Below, piece by piece: positions 1 to 8,692 of a DNA stretch of 64,000 nt (position 1 is the stretch's first letter; every line of letters begins with the position of its first letter). The position numbers and the translations under genes are program-made. The notes beneath the pieces are model-generated. The model saw only the letters and a program-made list of their open reading frames with translations, made no database searches and had not been told where the DNA came from. The stretch is from Deltaproteobacteria bacterium (GTDB lineage: Bacteria; Myxococcota_A; Polyangia; Polyangiales; Polyangiaceae). Location: positions 62,001 through 126,000 of the forward strand of contig JACRCQ010000007.1 of NCBI GenBank assembly GCA_016218915.1. The letters are read 5' to 3'.

Positions 1-912
1 AAGATCCGCTCGCAAGTTGCCCTCCTTGGCGTCGTGTTGGCAGCCAGCCTCCCAGCCTGCGGCAGCGATAGCAGCGACACGCAACCCGCCGCCGGATCGG
101 GCGGAGGAGATGCGGGCAGCGACGCGAGCACGGACGCTGCCGGTGAGCTCGATGGCGCGACCGGCACGCCTTGCGGATCTTTCTTCTGCGGCCCGTTGGA
201 GCAGTGCTTCAACAACCAGCTCTGTACCGCGAGGCAGGTCCCGGTCACCGGTGGATATTCGATCGACGCGACCGAAGTGACCCGCGATCAGTACAACGCA
301 TGGCTCGGGTCCAAGCCCGCGTCAGCCGGGCAGCCTTCGTTCTGCGCCGGCAACGACACGTTCGAGCCCGACACCGCAACCCAGGAAACAGGCTGCGCTC
401 CGTCGACCATGCCGTCCGGGACCCAGGGGAACTACCCGGTCGTGTGCGTCGACTGGTGCGATGCGTTCGCCTACTGCAAGGCGATCGGCAAGCGGCTCTG
501 CGGGAAGATCGGCGGAGGGGCGAACGACTTCGGCGATTGCGCGAATCCAGCCACGAGCCAGTGGTTCAACGCATGCAGCTCCAACGGGCAGAACGACTTC
601 CCCTACGGCGACACGTACGACGGGAAGCTGTGCAACGGCAACGACAATGCTGGCGGCTCCATGCTCCCCGTGGGCAGCCTTGCGGGTTGTCAGTCGTCGG
701 TCGCAGGATTCGAGGGCGTCTACGATCTGAGCGGCAACGTGCTCGAGTGGGAAGATTCGTGCGACGCGGCCAACGGCGCCCAAGACCTCTGCCACAACCG
801 CGCAGGTGCCAGCTTCAACACCCCAGACTATCTCCGCTGCGACGTCGACGGCAGCGACAAGCGTGGGAGCCACAACGGCGGGATCGGCTTCCGCTGCTGC
901 TCTGAACCGTGA
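1..912 (+). CDS. FGE-sulfatase (SUMF1)-domain lipoprotein, 5' end cut by window edge
   Basis: The reading frame is open from base 1. Its first codons encode a hydrophobic stretch ending in a lipobox (LPAC, Cys at bases 58-60), so the true start lies just left of the window; the GTG at 34 falls inside the signal peptide. After a Gly/Ala/Asp-rich linker comes a formylglycine-generating-enzyme-like fold: an 'ATEVTRDQYNAWL' motif, 'PVVCVDWCDAFAYCKAIGKR', 'GNVLEWEDSC' and a C-terminal 'GGIGFRCC'. Lipoproteins with this domain are plentiful in myxobacteria; most lack proven FGE activity and are presumed to be surface proteins. The many Cys residues suggest disulfides outside the cytoplasm. Family assignment is solid; the function is unknown. 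Confidence 0.85.
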   Translation, partial: KIRSQVALLGVVLAASLPACGSDSSDTQPAAGSGGGDAGSDASTDAAGELDGATGTPCGSFFCGPLEQCFNNQLCTARQVPVTGGYSIDATEVTRDQYNAWLGSKPASAGQPSFCAGNDTFEPDTATQETGCAPSTMPSGTQGNYPVVCVDWCDAFAYCKAIGKRLCGKIGGGANDFGDCANPATSQWFNACSSNGQNDFPYGDTYDGKLCNGNDNAGGSMLPVGSLAGCQSSVAGFEGVYDLSGNVLEWEDSCDAANGAQDLCHNRAGASFNTPDYLRCDVDGSDKRGSHNGGIGFRCCSEP

Positions 913-924
913 TCGCGGGCGGCC

Positions 925-1932
925 CTACGTCGGCTTGAACGCCTCCACCAAACCATCCATATGGGAATCAGCGTGAATCAGCTTCACACGCTCGAACCCG
1001 GCTTGCGTGAGCCCGTCAGCGATCTCCGCATACGTGTACGAGTTGCCGCCTCCCGTGCCCACCAGCATGTTCACCGCGAACATCGCCCCTCGACGGGGCT
1101 GCGTCCGGTCCTCGCTCAGCACGTGATCGCGCACCACGATCCTGCCCCCCGCGTCCAGCGCAGCGTAGACCTTGCGGAACAGCTCCACGTTCTGAGCGGG
1201 CGAGTTCTGGTGGATGATCGCGGACACGAAGGCGAGGTCATGGCCCGTTGGCAACGGGTCGACATAGAAGTCGCCGGCAGCCAGCGTGACCCTATCCGTC
1301 ATCCCCTCGGTGGTCAGCAGCGCGCGCGCCATCGAGAGGACCGCTGGCCGATCGAAGATCGTCGCATGCAATCCGGGTGATGCACGCATGAACGCAACCG
1401 CATAGGTCCCTGACGCGCCACCCACGTCGATCAGGCGACGGGCCGGGCCTGGATCCACGAGCGCCACGATCCGTGGCGTGATCGGCGAGGCAACCACGTG
1501 CATCGCGCCGATGAATGCTTCGAGGCTGTTCTCCGTCGCCTTGCGCGTGGCCGCGGGCCCAGCCACGATGCTCGTGAGCTTGCCCCATCGATCCCAGAGA
1601 TTGACGCTGTGCAGGACCATGGGAAGCACGGTCTGCGGGCTGTCCGAGGACAGGTAGCATGCAGCCGACGGCACGCTCCGGTACGTACCCTCGCTCTTGG
1701 ACAGCAGCCCCAGGGCCGCGAGCGCATCGAGCAGGATCGTCAGAGCCCGAACGTTCGCGCCGAGCTCTGCGGCGAGCTGCTCAGCGGACCGCGACGCACG
1801 CGACAGCGCTGTGAACAGGTCGAGCTCGGCTGCTGTGAGCAGCACGCGCACCTCCTGGAAGCCCCGCGCTGCAGCGAGGATCGACTCCTGCGTCCAAGGG
1901 CAAGCCGTGTCATCTGTCTCTGGATGGGTCAT
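925..1932 (-). CDS. SAM-dependent O-methyltransferase (plant-OMT/CrtF type)
   Basis: 335 residues. An N-terminal winged-helix dimerisation domain (about 25-110, 'LDLFTALSR', 'LLDALAALGLL') precedes a Rossmann methyltransferase domain whose SAM loop 'DVGGASGT' is at 169-176. The acidic motif 'ATIFDRPAVL' and 'VTLAAGDFY' follow in the usual order. Length and order match small-molecule O-methyltransferases such as hydroxyneurosporene or polyketide OMTs. The catalytic His region reads 'IIHQNSPAQN' instead of the usual HDW-x-D/E, so the His is kept but the following acidic residue is not obvious. It stands alone, convergent with the upstream lipoprotein, so the substrate cannot be guessed. Confidence 0.8.
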   Translation of the reverse strand: MTHPETDDTACPWTQESILAAARGFQEVRVLLTAAELDLFTALSRASRSAEQLAAELGANVRALTILLDALAALGLLSKSEGTYRSVPSAACYLSSDSPQTVLPMVLHSVNLWDRWGKLTSIVAGPAATRKATENSLEAFIGAMHVVASPITPRIVALVDPGPARRLIDVGGASGTYAVAFMRASPGLHATIFDRPAVLSMARALLTTEGMTDRVTLAAGDFYVDPLPTGHDLAFVSAIIHQNSPAQNVELFRKVYAALDAGGRIVVRDHVLSEDRTQPRRGAMFAVNMLVGTGGGNSYTYAEIADGLTQAGFERVKLIHADSHMDGLVEAFKPT

Positions 1933-2048
1933 GCGCCGAGTCTACACGCAAGCATAGATGCTTTGGGCGTCGCGTACTTGGGGCCGGCTATCGGCTGCGC
2001 AAGAACCTGCAGGACACGGCCCGCGGAACTTGGCACAATGTCCTGGCC

Positions 2049-3731
2049 ATGAGAACTGCCCAGCTCCTCCGGACTTCGATCGCAAGCGGTGTGTCCCTCT
2101 GCGTGCTGATGCTCGCCTGCCTCGCTCAAGCTGCCGAGTACCACGTCGCAGTGGGTGGCAATGATGCGGCATCAGGGCAAAGCGCGGACCCGTGGGCCAC
2201 GCTGCAGCACGGCGTCGACGCGCTCGGCCCGGGCGACAGCCTGGTCGTTCACGCAGGAACCTACCCGATTGACACCAAGGTCCTGATCGACAGCAAGACG
2301 GGCACGCAAGCACTGCCCATCGTCATCCGTGCAGAGGGACAGGTGATCCTGCAGGACACGCGCGCGGAGCTTCCCGAGTGGGCGGGGCTCTTCGATGTGC
2401 GCAAGTCGAGCTGGGTGACCATCTCGGGCTTCCGGATGCAGCAGCCGCGGTTCTTCGGGATCTTCTTCCAGGACTGCGACCACGTCACGGCCGAGGGCAA
2501 CACCAGCACCGAGAGCCGCGCTTCGGGCGTAGCCTCCTGGGGCTCCAAGAACGTGACCATCCGCAACAACGACATCAGCTCTGCCTGCAACGACGGATCC
2601 TCGGTCCCAAGCAAGTACGGCGATACCATGGGGTGCCAGGAATGCATCTCCCTCGACACCACCGTCGGCTTCCTGGTCGAGGGCAACGTCGTCCACGATG
2701 TGCAACAGCAAGGCAAGGCGCATTGGGGAGGCGGCGAGGGGATCGACATCAAGAACGGCTCCTCCAACGGCATCGTGACCGGCAACGAGGTCAGGAACCT
2801 CGTGCAGCTCGGCATCTACGTGGACGCCTGGGAGAACGACATCACCAACGTCGAGATCTACCGAAATCACGTCCACCACAATGCCAACGGGATCATCATC
2901 TCGTCCGAGCAGACCGGCGACGTCGACGGGGTCAGCATCCACGACAACATCGTGCACGACATCGGGTTCAACGGCGTGAGCGTAAGCCACTACGATGTTG
3001 CAGCCAACGTGATCGCCAACGTGCACGTGTTCAACAACACGGTGGCGCACATAGGATTTCCGGAGAACAAGCCCTACTTCCTGCCTGACTCGGAGAAGAA
3101 TGCCACGTGGGGCGATGGCATCGCAGTGGGCAAGCCTGACGTCGTCGCAGTGGTCATCCGGGACAATCTGATCTGGGACATCGGAGGAGGCGAGCCAGTC
3201 GCACTTGCGGCAGGTCTTGCGGGCCAGACCGTGGAAGGCAATGTCACCTCTGACCCCCTGTTCCTCGACTATGCGAATCGAGACTTGCGCGTGGGCGCGG
3301 GCGGTCCCGGGATCGACAAGGGGACCGGGACGCGCAGCCCGACTGAGCTCGATTACTGGGGAAATCTGCGCGTGGCCGGCAGCGCGGTCGACGTGGGCGC
3401 GTTCGAGTACGGCAGTGTACCTGCCGCAGGGGGCGCAGCCGGGGCAGCGGGAGCTGGGGGCACGGCAGGCAGCGGCGGAGGTGTCGCAGGGGGTGCAGGC
3501 GCAGGTGGCAGTGCCGGCACGGGCAGCGGCGGAGCGGGTAAAGGAGGCGGCGCAGGTGCGGGCGGCGCTTCTCAGGACGCCGGCGTCGATGGATCTGCTT
3601 CCGCGCCTGCCGCGAGCGAAGACTCGGGTGGATGCGGGTGTGCAACCGTCGGCAGCGCACCTGGTACGGCTGTGTGGCTCGGGCTGGCCGTTGGGCTCTT
3701 GGCGTTGAGGGCCTCGAGGAAACGCTCCTAG
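2049..3731 (+). CDS. Secreted right-handed beta-helix protein with MYXO-CTERM tail
   Basis: 560 residues. A signal peptide (about 1-28, 'VLMLACLAQAAEYHV') is followed by 'GGNDAASGQSADPWATLQ', typical of the start of parallel beta-helix proteins (pectate-lyase/DUF1565-like). Repeating 'N-x-[IV]-x-[DNG]-N' turns such as 'IRNNDIS', 'VEGNVVHDV', 'IHDNIVHDI' and 'VFNNTVAHI' form coils to about residue 455. A Gly/Ala-rich linker (about 458-525) leads to a tail with 'GGCGCATVG', one hydrophobic helix and a final 'RASRKRS'. That is the layout of MYXO-CTERM sorting signals, so the protein is probably anchored to or processed at the cell surface. The carbohydrate target is unknown. Confidence 0.85.
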   Translation: MRTAQLLRTSIASGVSLCVLMLACLAQAAEYHVAVGGNDAASGQSADPWATLQHGVDALGPGDSLVVHAGTYPIDTKVLIDSKTGTQALPIVIRAEGQVILQDTRAELPEWAGLFDVRKSSWVTISGFRMQQPRFFGIFFQDCDHVTAEGNTSTESRASGVASWGSKNVTIRNNDISSACNDGSSVPSKYGDTMGCQECISLDTTVGFLVEGNVVHDVQQQGKAHWGGGEGIDIKNGSSNGIVTGNEVRNLVQLGIYVDAWENDITNVEIYRNHVHHNANGIIISSEQTGDVDGVSIHDNIVHDIGFNGVSVSHYDVAANVIANVHVFNNTVAHIGFPENKPYFLPDSEKNATWGDGIAVGKPDVVAVVIRDNLIWDIGGGEPVALAAGLAGQTVEGNVTSDPLFLDYANRDLRVGAGGPGIDKGTGTRSPTELDYWGNLRVAGSAVDVGAFEYGSVPAAGGAAGAAGAGGTAGSGGGVAGGAGAGGSAGTGSGGAGKGGGAGAGGASQDAGVDGSASAPAASEDSGGCGCATVGSAPGTAVWLGLAVGLLALRASRKRS

Positions 3732-3860
3732 CCGCTGAGCATCGCTTCTCTCGAATCGTCTGGATTCTTGCGCGTACCGACGTGTACCATCAGGGTGTGT
3801 CCGGATAGCTGAGAGGCGCGAGCTGGCTTGGCTCGGTGTTGGAGAAGGGATGGCATCGCC

Positions 3861-5171
3861 GTGACCGATCACCACATTGCTGCGCTGCTGGTCCTCGCGT
3901 GTGCCGGTTGCGGAGCCCGTACCGGGTTATGGGAGGATGCGGGCACAGTGCCTGCCGAAGCCGGCACTCCGCAAGCGACTTGCGCCACTTCGGTCCTCGC
4001 CGGACAAGACTCCGTTTGCGTGCAGCGAACCGACGGCACAGCATGGTGTTGGGGCCATAACGCTGAAGGCCAGCTCGGCATAGGGGTGCTGGGAGGCACG
4101 GAGTGCAAGCAGAAGTGCAGTCCCTTCCCCCAGCGCGTGCTGCTGAACGGCGCAGTGATCTCCCTTTCAGCGGGCGAATCATCCGGATGCGCAGCGCTAT
4201 CGGACGGCACGGCCTGGTGCTGGGGCGACAACCAGTGGGGCAAGCTCGGAGATGGTACGACCGAAGGGGTACCTTGTTTGAACGGCAAGGGTGTCTGCCG
4301 GCCAGCTCCGGTCCCGGTGAAGAATCTCTCTGAAGGAGTCGTGGAAGTTGCGACTGGGGGATCACACGCTTGCGCTCGCAAGGCCGACGGTTCGGTCTGG
4401 TGCTGGGGGCTCAACGCGAATGGCGAGCTCGGCGACGGCTCGCTATTCGGCAACGGCTGCGGGAACGGGGAGCCGTGCCGACCGTTCGCGGACAAGGTGC
4501 TGGGACTCCCCGACGATTGTGTCCAGCTCGCGGCCGGGAGAGACCACACTTGTGCACGCACCAGCGACGGTTCGGTGTACTGCTGGGGCCAAAGCATCAG
4601 GGGACAATGCGGAAAGCTAGCTCTTGCGGTTCCGACTCCTACGCTCATCGAAGCGCTGGGCAAGGACGCAATCGAGCTCGCTGCCGGGGAGAGCCACAGC
4701 TGCGTTCGCAAGGCAGACGGCACGATGTGGTGCTGGGGCGCCAACACGAAAGGGCAATTGGGCGATGGAACAGCGCAAGGGACCCTCTGCACCGGGCCCG
4801 AGGTGTGCAGCCCACAGCCGCTCATGGTCAAAGCAGCGGCCCAGACCACTTTCGACGCCATGGCGCTCGGCGCGAGCCATTCATGCGCGCGCGCAAAGGA
4901 CGAGACGCTCTGGTGCTGGGGTGATGGCGAGAAGGGCGAGCTCGGCAGACCGCCTCTCCCGCAGGACCCTGTTCCCTCCCTCGTGCCGTCGATCGGGCCC
5001 GTGCTCCAGGCAACAGCAGGCAACGAGTTGACCTGCGCCATCAAGGTCAACGGCACCGTGTGGTGCTGGGGGCTGGCGAACGACTGGCCCCCTCCCATCC
5101 AGGATGCGGGGGTCACAACCGGATTGTTCCACGGCATTCCTGCGCAAGAAGTGAAGATCCCCTGTCCGTAG
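3861..5171 (+). CDS. RCC1-repeat (beta-propeller) lipoprotein
   Basis: I take the GTG at 3861 as start: it follows a strong purine-rich site (GGAGAAGGGA, 3841-3850) and gives a signal peptide 'VTDHHIAALLVLACAGC' with possible lipidation at Cys14 or Cys17. The mature part holds about seven RCC1/BLIP-II-type repeats, each with 'WCWG-x-N-x-x-G-x-LG' (for instance 'AWCWGHNAEGQLGIG' and 'VWCWGLNANGELGDG'). Seven blades close a beta-propeller. Such lipoproteins are abundant in Polyangia; their ligands are unknown. 436 residues. Confidence 0.85.
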   Translation: MTDHHIAALLVLACAGCGARTGLWEDAGTVPAEAGTPQATCATSVLAGQDSVCVQRTDGTAWCWGHNAEGQLGIGVLGGTECKQKCSPFPQRVLLNGAVISLSAGESSGCAALSDGTAWCWGDNQWGKLGDGTTEGVPCLNGKGVCRPAPVPVKNLSEGVVEVATGGSHACARKADGSVWCWGLNANGELGDGSLFGNGCGNGEPCRPFADKVLGLPDDCVQLAAGRDHTCARTSDGSVYCWGQSIRGQCGKLALAVPTPTLIEALGKDAIELAAGESHSCVRKADGTMWCWGANTKGQLGDGTAQGTLCTGPEVCSPQPLMVKAAAQTTFDAMALGASHSCARAKDETLWCWGDGEKGELGRPPLPQDPVPSLVPSIGPVLQATAGNELTCAIKVNGTVWCWGLANDWPPPIQDAGVTTGLFHGIPAQEVKIPCP

Positions 5172-5199
5172 GGGACGGCGCTCCCTCGGCGCCCGCAGC

Positions 5200-5496
5200 G
5201 ATTGCGCAGCGTGCGCGCGGGCCCGCACCGCGCAAATCCCATCACCTTGATGGTTGCGGCCCCCTCTGCCTGCGAATCGGCTATCCAGACGGCAGGAACA
5301 GGAGGCTTGCACCCGTCAGGGGCTCCATTGCCCGTCCTGTGGACCGCGCACCGCGGAGCCTGATCGAAGTTGGTCTTGACCACTCTCCCCACGATCGTGA
5401 CTTCCGTCCCACGGATGCGCAAGGGACGTCCGCTTGTGCGCTGCTGGCGATCAACAAGGCGGCTGCAACGCACGCCCAAGCTCGTGTTGCGATCAT
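5200..5496 (-). pseudogene. Frameshifted remnant of a small secreted protein
   Basis: On the minus strand an ATG at 5496 opens a clear signal peptide ('MIATRAWACVAAALLIASS' then 'AQA'). About one base out of frame, the next stretch reads 'GRPLRIRGTEVTIVGRVV' and continues through 'CKPPVPAVWIADSQ' to 'ATIKVMGFA', which looks like real protein (alternating strands, conserved-looking Gly and Cys). Neither frame alone joins signal peptide and body, so a single indel has probably split the gene. After 'VMGFA' the frame turns into Arg-rich noise. It fills much of the otherwise empty 5172-5512 gap. It could also be chance, or a base error in the assembly. Confidence 0.4.
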
Positions 5497-5512
5497 GGGT
5501 ACTACCGCTCTG

Positions 5513-5866
5513 CTAGCCGCCGTCTGCAGGAGGCAGGCACATCGGGTACGGACACTTGTCCACGCACTTCCAGCCCGGCCCCGCATCCTCACACTCATCG
5601 TCGCTGGTGCACGGCGGAGAGCCGTACCAGCCACCGGACCCGGCGCAGCCTGCCTCGACATCGGGCCCGGGTTGGCCTGAGTCGATGTTCCCGCCCATAC
5701 CCGCATTGCCGCCAGCGCTCGAGTCCATAGAGCCGCCAGCGCCGCCTGTGGCGGAGCCGCCTGACCCTGTTGGTGCCTCGCTGCTGCAGGCAAACATCAC
5801 CGCTGGCACCACGGACAGCGGTAGTAGCGTCCGAAGGATCGGAGAGAGTTCCCCTGGGGTGGCCAT
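5513..5866 (-). CDS. Small Cys-rich lipoprotein, unknown function
   Basis: 117 residues. The N-terminal hydrophobic stretch ends in a lipobox ('VVPAVMFAC', Cys about 27). It is followed by a Gly/Ser/Ala-rich linker (about 30-70) and a short C-terminal module with six Cys ('CTSDDECEDAGPGWKCVDKC', then 'PYPMC'), a pattern seen in many myxobacterial lipoproteins. No known domain is recognised. It stands downstream of the AAA/nuclease gene on the same strand, with a gap of about 100 bases. Confidence 0.7.
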   Translation of the reverse strand: MATPGELSPILRTLLPLSVVPAVMFACSSEAPTGSGGSATGGAGGSMDSSAGGNAGMGGNIDSGQPGPDVEAGCAGSGGWYGSPPCTSDDECEDAGPGWKCVDKCPYPMCLPPADGG

Positions 5867-5975
5867 GAGAGAAGTATAGAGGGCTTCAGCGACGCAGGTC
5901 TATCGTTAAGCGACATAGGACTTTTTCCGTTGTGCTTGTGTTGCCTTGGTCGGGCCGCATCAGGTCGCATGTGCG

Positions 5976-7520
5976 TCAATCGACCCACATCAGGAGATTG
6001 TCGATGGCCGCTTTGTCCTCCACGACGACCGTTCGACCCACGCGCGCAGCAGCGGGATCGAGCAGCACGACGCTGCTTGGGGCGGAAGGCGTGACCGCTG
6101 CAATCACGAACTTCCATCCGAGGCGTGCAGCATCGGCCACCATGCGATTCCACTCCGCCTTCTTGAACCTCAGCGGCAGCGATGTGCGCTTGACCTGGAT
6201 TCCCAGCGGTTGCCCTGCCCGAATCGCGATCAGGTCAAAGGCGCCGCGCGATGCGCGGGACTGGTAGACCAGCTCGAACCCCATGGCGGCGAGGACACGG
6301 GCCACCTCCAGCTCCGCTTCTTCGCCCACGACGGACATCGGCACGATGGTTCCCCCTGGCTTGCGCCATTGAAGCCACAACGCGAAGACCGGGTCGCTGA
6401 GCTCGTACCGACCGTCCTTCCTGCGCGTCACTGCGTCCCCCAGCCTCTCGATGTATCCGACGGTCGCGCCGGTCGGAGCGCCGATCTCTGAAGCCACGTC
6501 CGACAGCCGGCGAGGCCCGGTGCACAGCGCCTGCAGCGTGGCCCCAAGGGTGCTGGCCCGGCCCACGATCTGATCGTGCTCGCGTGCAAAGTACATGGAG
6601 AGCCGTCCTGTATTGGAGAACAGCAGCTCCGAGAAGACGTCCTTGAGCACCGCAGCATCATAGGGGGGCTCGTGGGCGGTGATCGTCTCGCCGAAGAGCT
6701 GTAGATAGAACGGGTGGCCCCCGAGCAGCGAGACGGCGCGCCTGGCGAGCGCCAGGGGGATGGTCCGATGGGGCGGGGCATTGTGTCGCAGCAACGCGAG
6801 GGAATCGCTGTCCCCCATGGGGCCGAGCTCGATGAGCGAGAAGTGCTGGAAGAAGGGGGAGTTCTTGCTGGTGACCAGATTGCGCAGCATGGTCCGCTCC
6901 GAGCCGGACACGAGGTAGGCCACGCGATCGTGCTTCTGCCAGGTGGCGCGAGCCAGCGCCAGCAGGTCTCCACCCATCCGCGTACCGGACAGCTGCGCGA
7001 CCTCCTGGAACTCGTCCCAGGCCACGACGCAACGGGCGTCATGTACTTCCGCGAGCTTCTGAGGGAGCTTCAACGCCTCCTCCACGAAGGCACGGTCGAT
7101 GCGGGCGTCGGGCAGCGACAGGAGCCACGCGCGCAGATCGCGCGGCGCGCGATAGAGCGAATCGACCTCGGTCAGGGCTGCCCGGTACGCGTCGGGCTGT
7201 CCGGCCAGCGATTCGAGCGACGCGCCGAGGCTCCGCGACACGAACGCGTCGGTCACGCGCAGCGCGAGCCTGCGGAAGATCGCGGCTGAGACAGGACGGT
7301 CCTCGAAGGAGTCGAGCACGGCGAAGACCGTGCGGTCGCGGTGGCGCCTTTGCTGCAGCTCCAGAAGCAGGCTGGTCTTGCCGATCTTGCGGGCACCGAG
7401 CAGGGCGACCCAGGACGTCTTGCCCTCCTCGAGCTGGTCGATGAGCGCTTCCAGGCGTCGGAGCTCCTCGGACCGGTCATGGAACGCTGCGGCCGTCACC
7501 GGAACGTTGGTGCGGAACAT
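5976..7520 (-). CDS. P-loop ATPase with C-terminal PD-(D/E)XK-like domain
   Basis: 514 residues. The N-terminal half is an archaeal-type (DUF234/STAND-like) ATPase: Walker A 'GARKIGKTS' at 42-50, Walker B 'CVVAWDEFQEV' in mid-protein, then a winged-helix region ('LSDVASEIGAPTGATVGYIERL'-like segment). The C-terminal 120 residues resemble a Holliday-resolvase-like nuclease fold: an E in 'GEEAELEVARVL', 'FDLIAIRAG' and 'LGIQVKR' give E...D...Q-x-K. This ATPase-nuclease layout is common, of unknown cellular role, and often near mobile DNA. It stands alone here, upstream of a small lipoprotein gene. Confidence 0.75.
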   Translation of the reverse strand: MFRTNVPVTAAAFHDRSEELRRLEALIDQLEEGKTSWVALLGARKIGKTSLLLELQQRRHRDRTVFAVLDSFEDRPVSAAIFRRLALRVTDAFVSRSLGASLESLAGQPDAYRAALTEVDSLYRAPRDLRAWLLSLPDARIDRAFVEEALKLPQKLAEVHDARCVVAWDEFQEVAQLSGTRMGGDLLALARATWQKHDRVAYLVSGSERTMLRNLVTSKNSPFFQHFSLIELGPMGDSDSLALLRHNAPPHRTIPLALARRAVSLLGGHPFYLQLFGETITAHEPPYDAAVLKDVFSELLFSNTGRLSMYFAREHDQIVGRASTLGATLQALCTGPRRLSDVASEIGAPTGATVGYIERLGDAVTRRKDGRYELSDPVFALWLQWRKPGGTIVPMSVVGEEAELEVARVLAAMGFELVYQSRASRGAFDLIAIRAGQPLGIQVKRTSLPLRFKKAEWNRMVADAARLGWKFVIAAVTPSAPSSVVLLDPAAARVGRTVVVEDKAAIDNLLMWVD

Positions 7521-7698
7521 CGGTCCACTCTAGCGCGGCCATGAGGAGGTAGCAAGCGTGATACGTAGCTAAGTTGCAACGTTTCAACCTTGCTACTTCC
7601 CCGCCTCCCCCTCCAACCACCCCGCGCACGAGCCAGGGCCGTTCCCGACAGGACGCCTTCGGCTCACACTCCGGGTCGATCGACGCTACAATGCACCC

Positions 7699-8679
7699 AT
7701 GCACACGCACGCTGCCCTCCGGGTTCTCCCTCTGGTCCTGCTGGGGCTGGCGCCCACCGCGTGCGGAAGCGACGCCAGCTCCACCCCCTGGTTCGTTGCA
7801 AAAGACGCGGGCGCGGAGCTTGACGCGCAGGCCGACAACACCGTCCCGGATTCCCCGGTGGATGCGGCCAAGGACGTCTCCATCGAGGTCACGGACGCTG
7901 CTGCCGAACCAGCGCCGGGCGATGAGCTGCCCCCGGCCGTGACGGTCGACGAGCTCAAGCAACTTGCCGGCTCGAGCGACTGCTACAAGTACCAATGGAA
8001 GGACCGGGGCCAGGCGCCCAAAGGCTACGTTCAGGGCGTCGCCCTGGTGTTCGCCCGTGCGGTGTGCAACCCGACCCGCTCGGATGTCGTCGTGGTGTCC
8101 CAAGCCAATACCGGCGACGACCTGCACGACGCGCTCTCCTGGTACAAGACGATCTTCTCGGGGCTGGGCATGAGCAACGAGCAGGCCGGCGTGGATACCC
8201 TTCGCCACGCCTACACCCTGCTGCTGGGGCTCGGCATGCGCGAGAGCTCGGGCGAGCACTGCTGCGGTCGCGACACCTCGGCCACCAACACGACCTCGGA
8301 CACCGCCGAAGCAGGGGCCTGGCAGACCAGCTACAACTCCCACGTCTTCAGCCCTGAGCTCCCCATCCTCTTCGACAAGTACAAGGCCGACTCGAGCGGC
8401 TGCCTGCTCGACACGTTCAGCGCCGGGGTGACGTGCAGCGCCTCGAACTGGGAGAACTGGGGCAGCGGCGATGGCCTCGCGTTCCAGCAGCTCGAGAAGG
8501 AGTGCCCGGCGTTCGCTGCGGAATACGCCGCTGTGATGCTTCGCGTCTCCGGGGGAAGCAAGGGGCACTACGGCCCGCTGCGAACCCAGGCCGCAGAGGT
8601 TCGCCCCGAGTGCGACGAGATGTTCCATCAGGTGCAAACGGCCGTGGAGAAGAACCTGGCAGCCTGCAGCGCGCTCTGA
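7699..8679 (+). CDS. Lipoprotein with lysozyme/transglycosylase-like domain
   Basis: 326 residues with a lipoprotein signal ('VLLGLAPTACG', Cys about 22) and an Ala/Asp/Val-rich linker to about residue 85. The C-terminal domain contains 'LLLGLGMRESSGEHCCGRD' followed by 'EAGAWQTSYNS', reminiscent of lysozyme-like enzymes in which a Glu after a helix (here in 'MRESSG') is the catalytic acid and a 'G-x-x-Q-x-S' motif follows. Six or more Cys suggest disulfides. Peptidoglycan or chitosan cleavage is a reasonable guess, not shown. It is convergent with the helicase gene, the two stops being only 13 bases apart. Confidence 0.6.
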   Translation: MHTHAALRVLPLVLLGLAPTACGSDASSTPWFVAKDAGAELDAQADNTVPDSPVDAAKDVSIEVTDAAAEPAPGDELPPAVTVDELKQLAGSSDCYKYQWKDRGQAPKGYVQGVALVFARAVCNPTRSDVVVVSQANTGDDLHDALSWYKTIFSGLGMSNEQAGVDTLRHAYTLLLGLGMRESSGEHCCGRDTSATNTTSDTAEAGAWQTSYNSHVFSPELPILFDKYKADSSGCLLDTFSAGVTCSASNWENWGSGDGLAFQQLEKECPAFAAEYAAVMLRVSGGSKGHYGPLRTQAAEVRPECDEMFHQVQTAVEKNLAACSAL

Positions 8680-8692
8680 GGCCCGCGCGGCC

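Noticed and set aside
2172..3875. Long minus-strand open frame of 567 codons
   Set aside because: It is the antisense of the beta-helix gene: the plus-strand protein has a signal peptide, helix repeats and a sorting tail, while this one is Arg/Ala/Val-rich without any domain.
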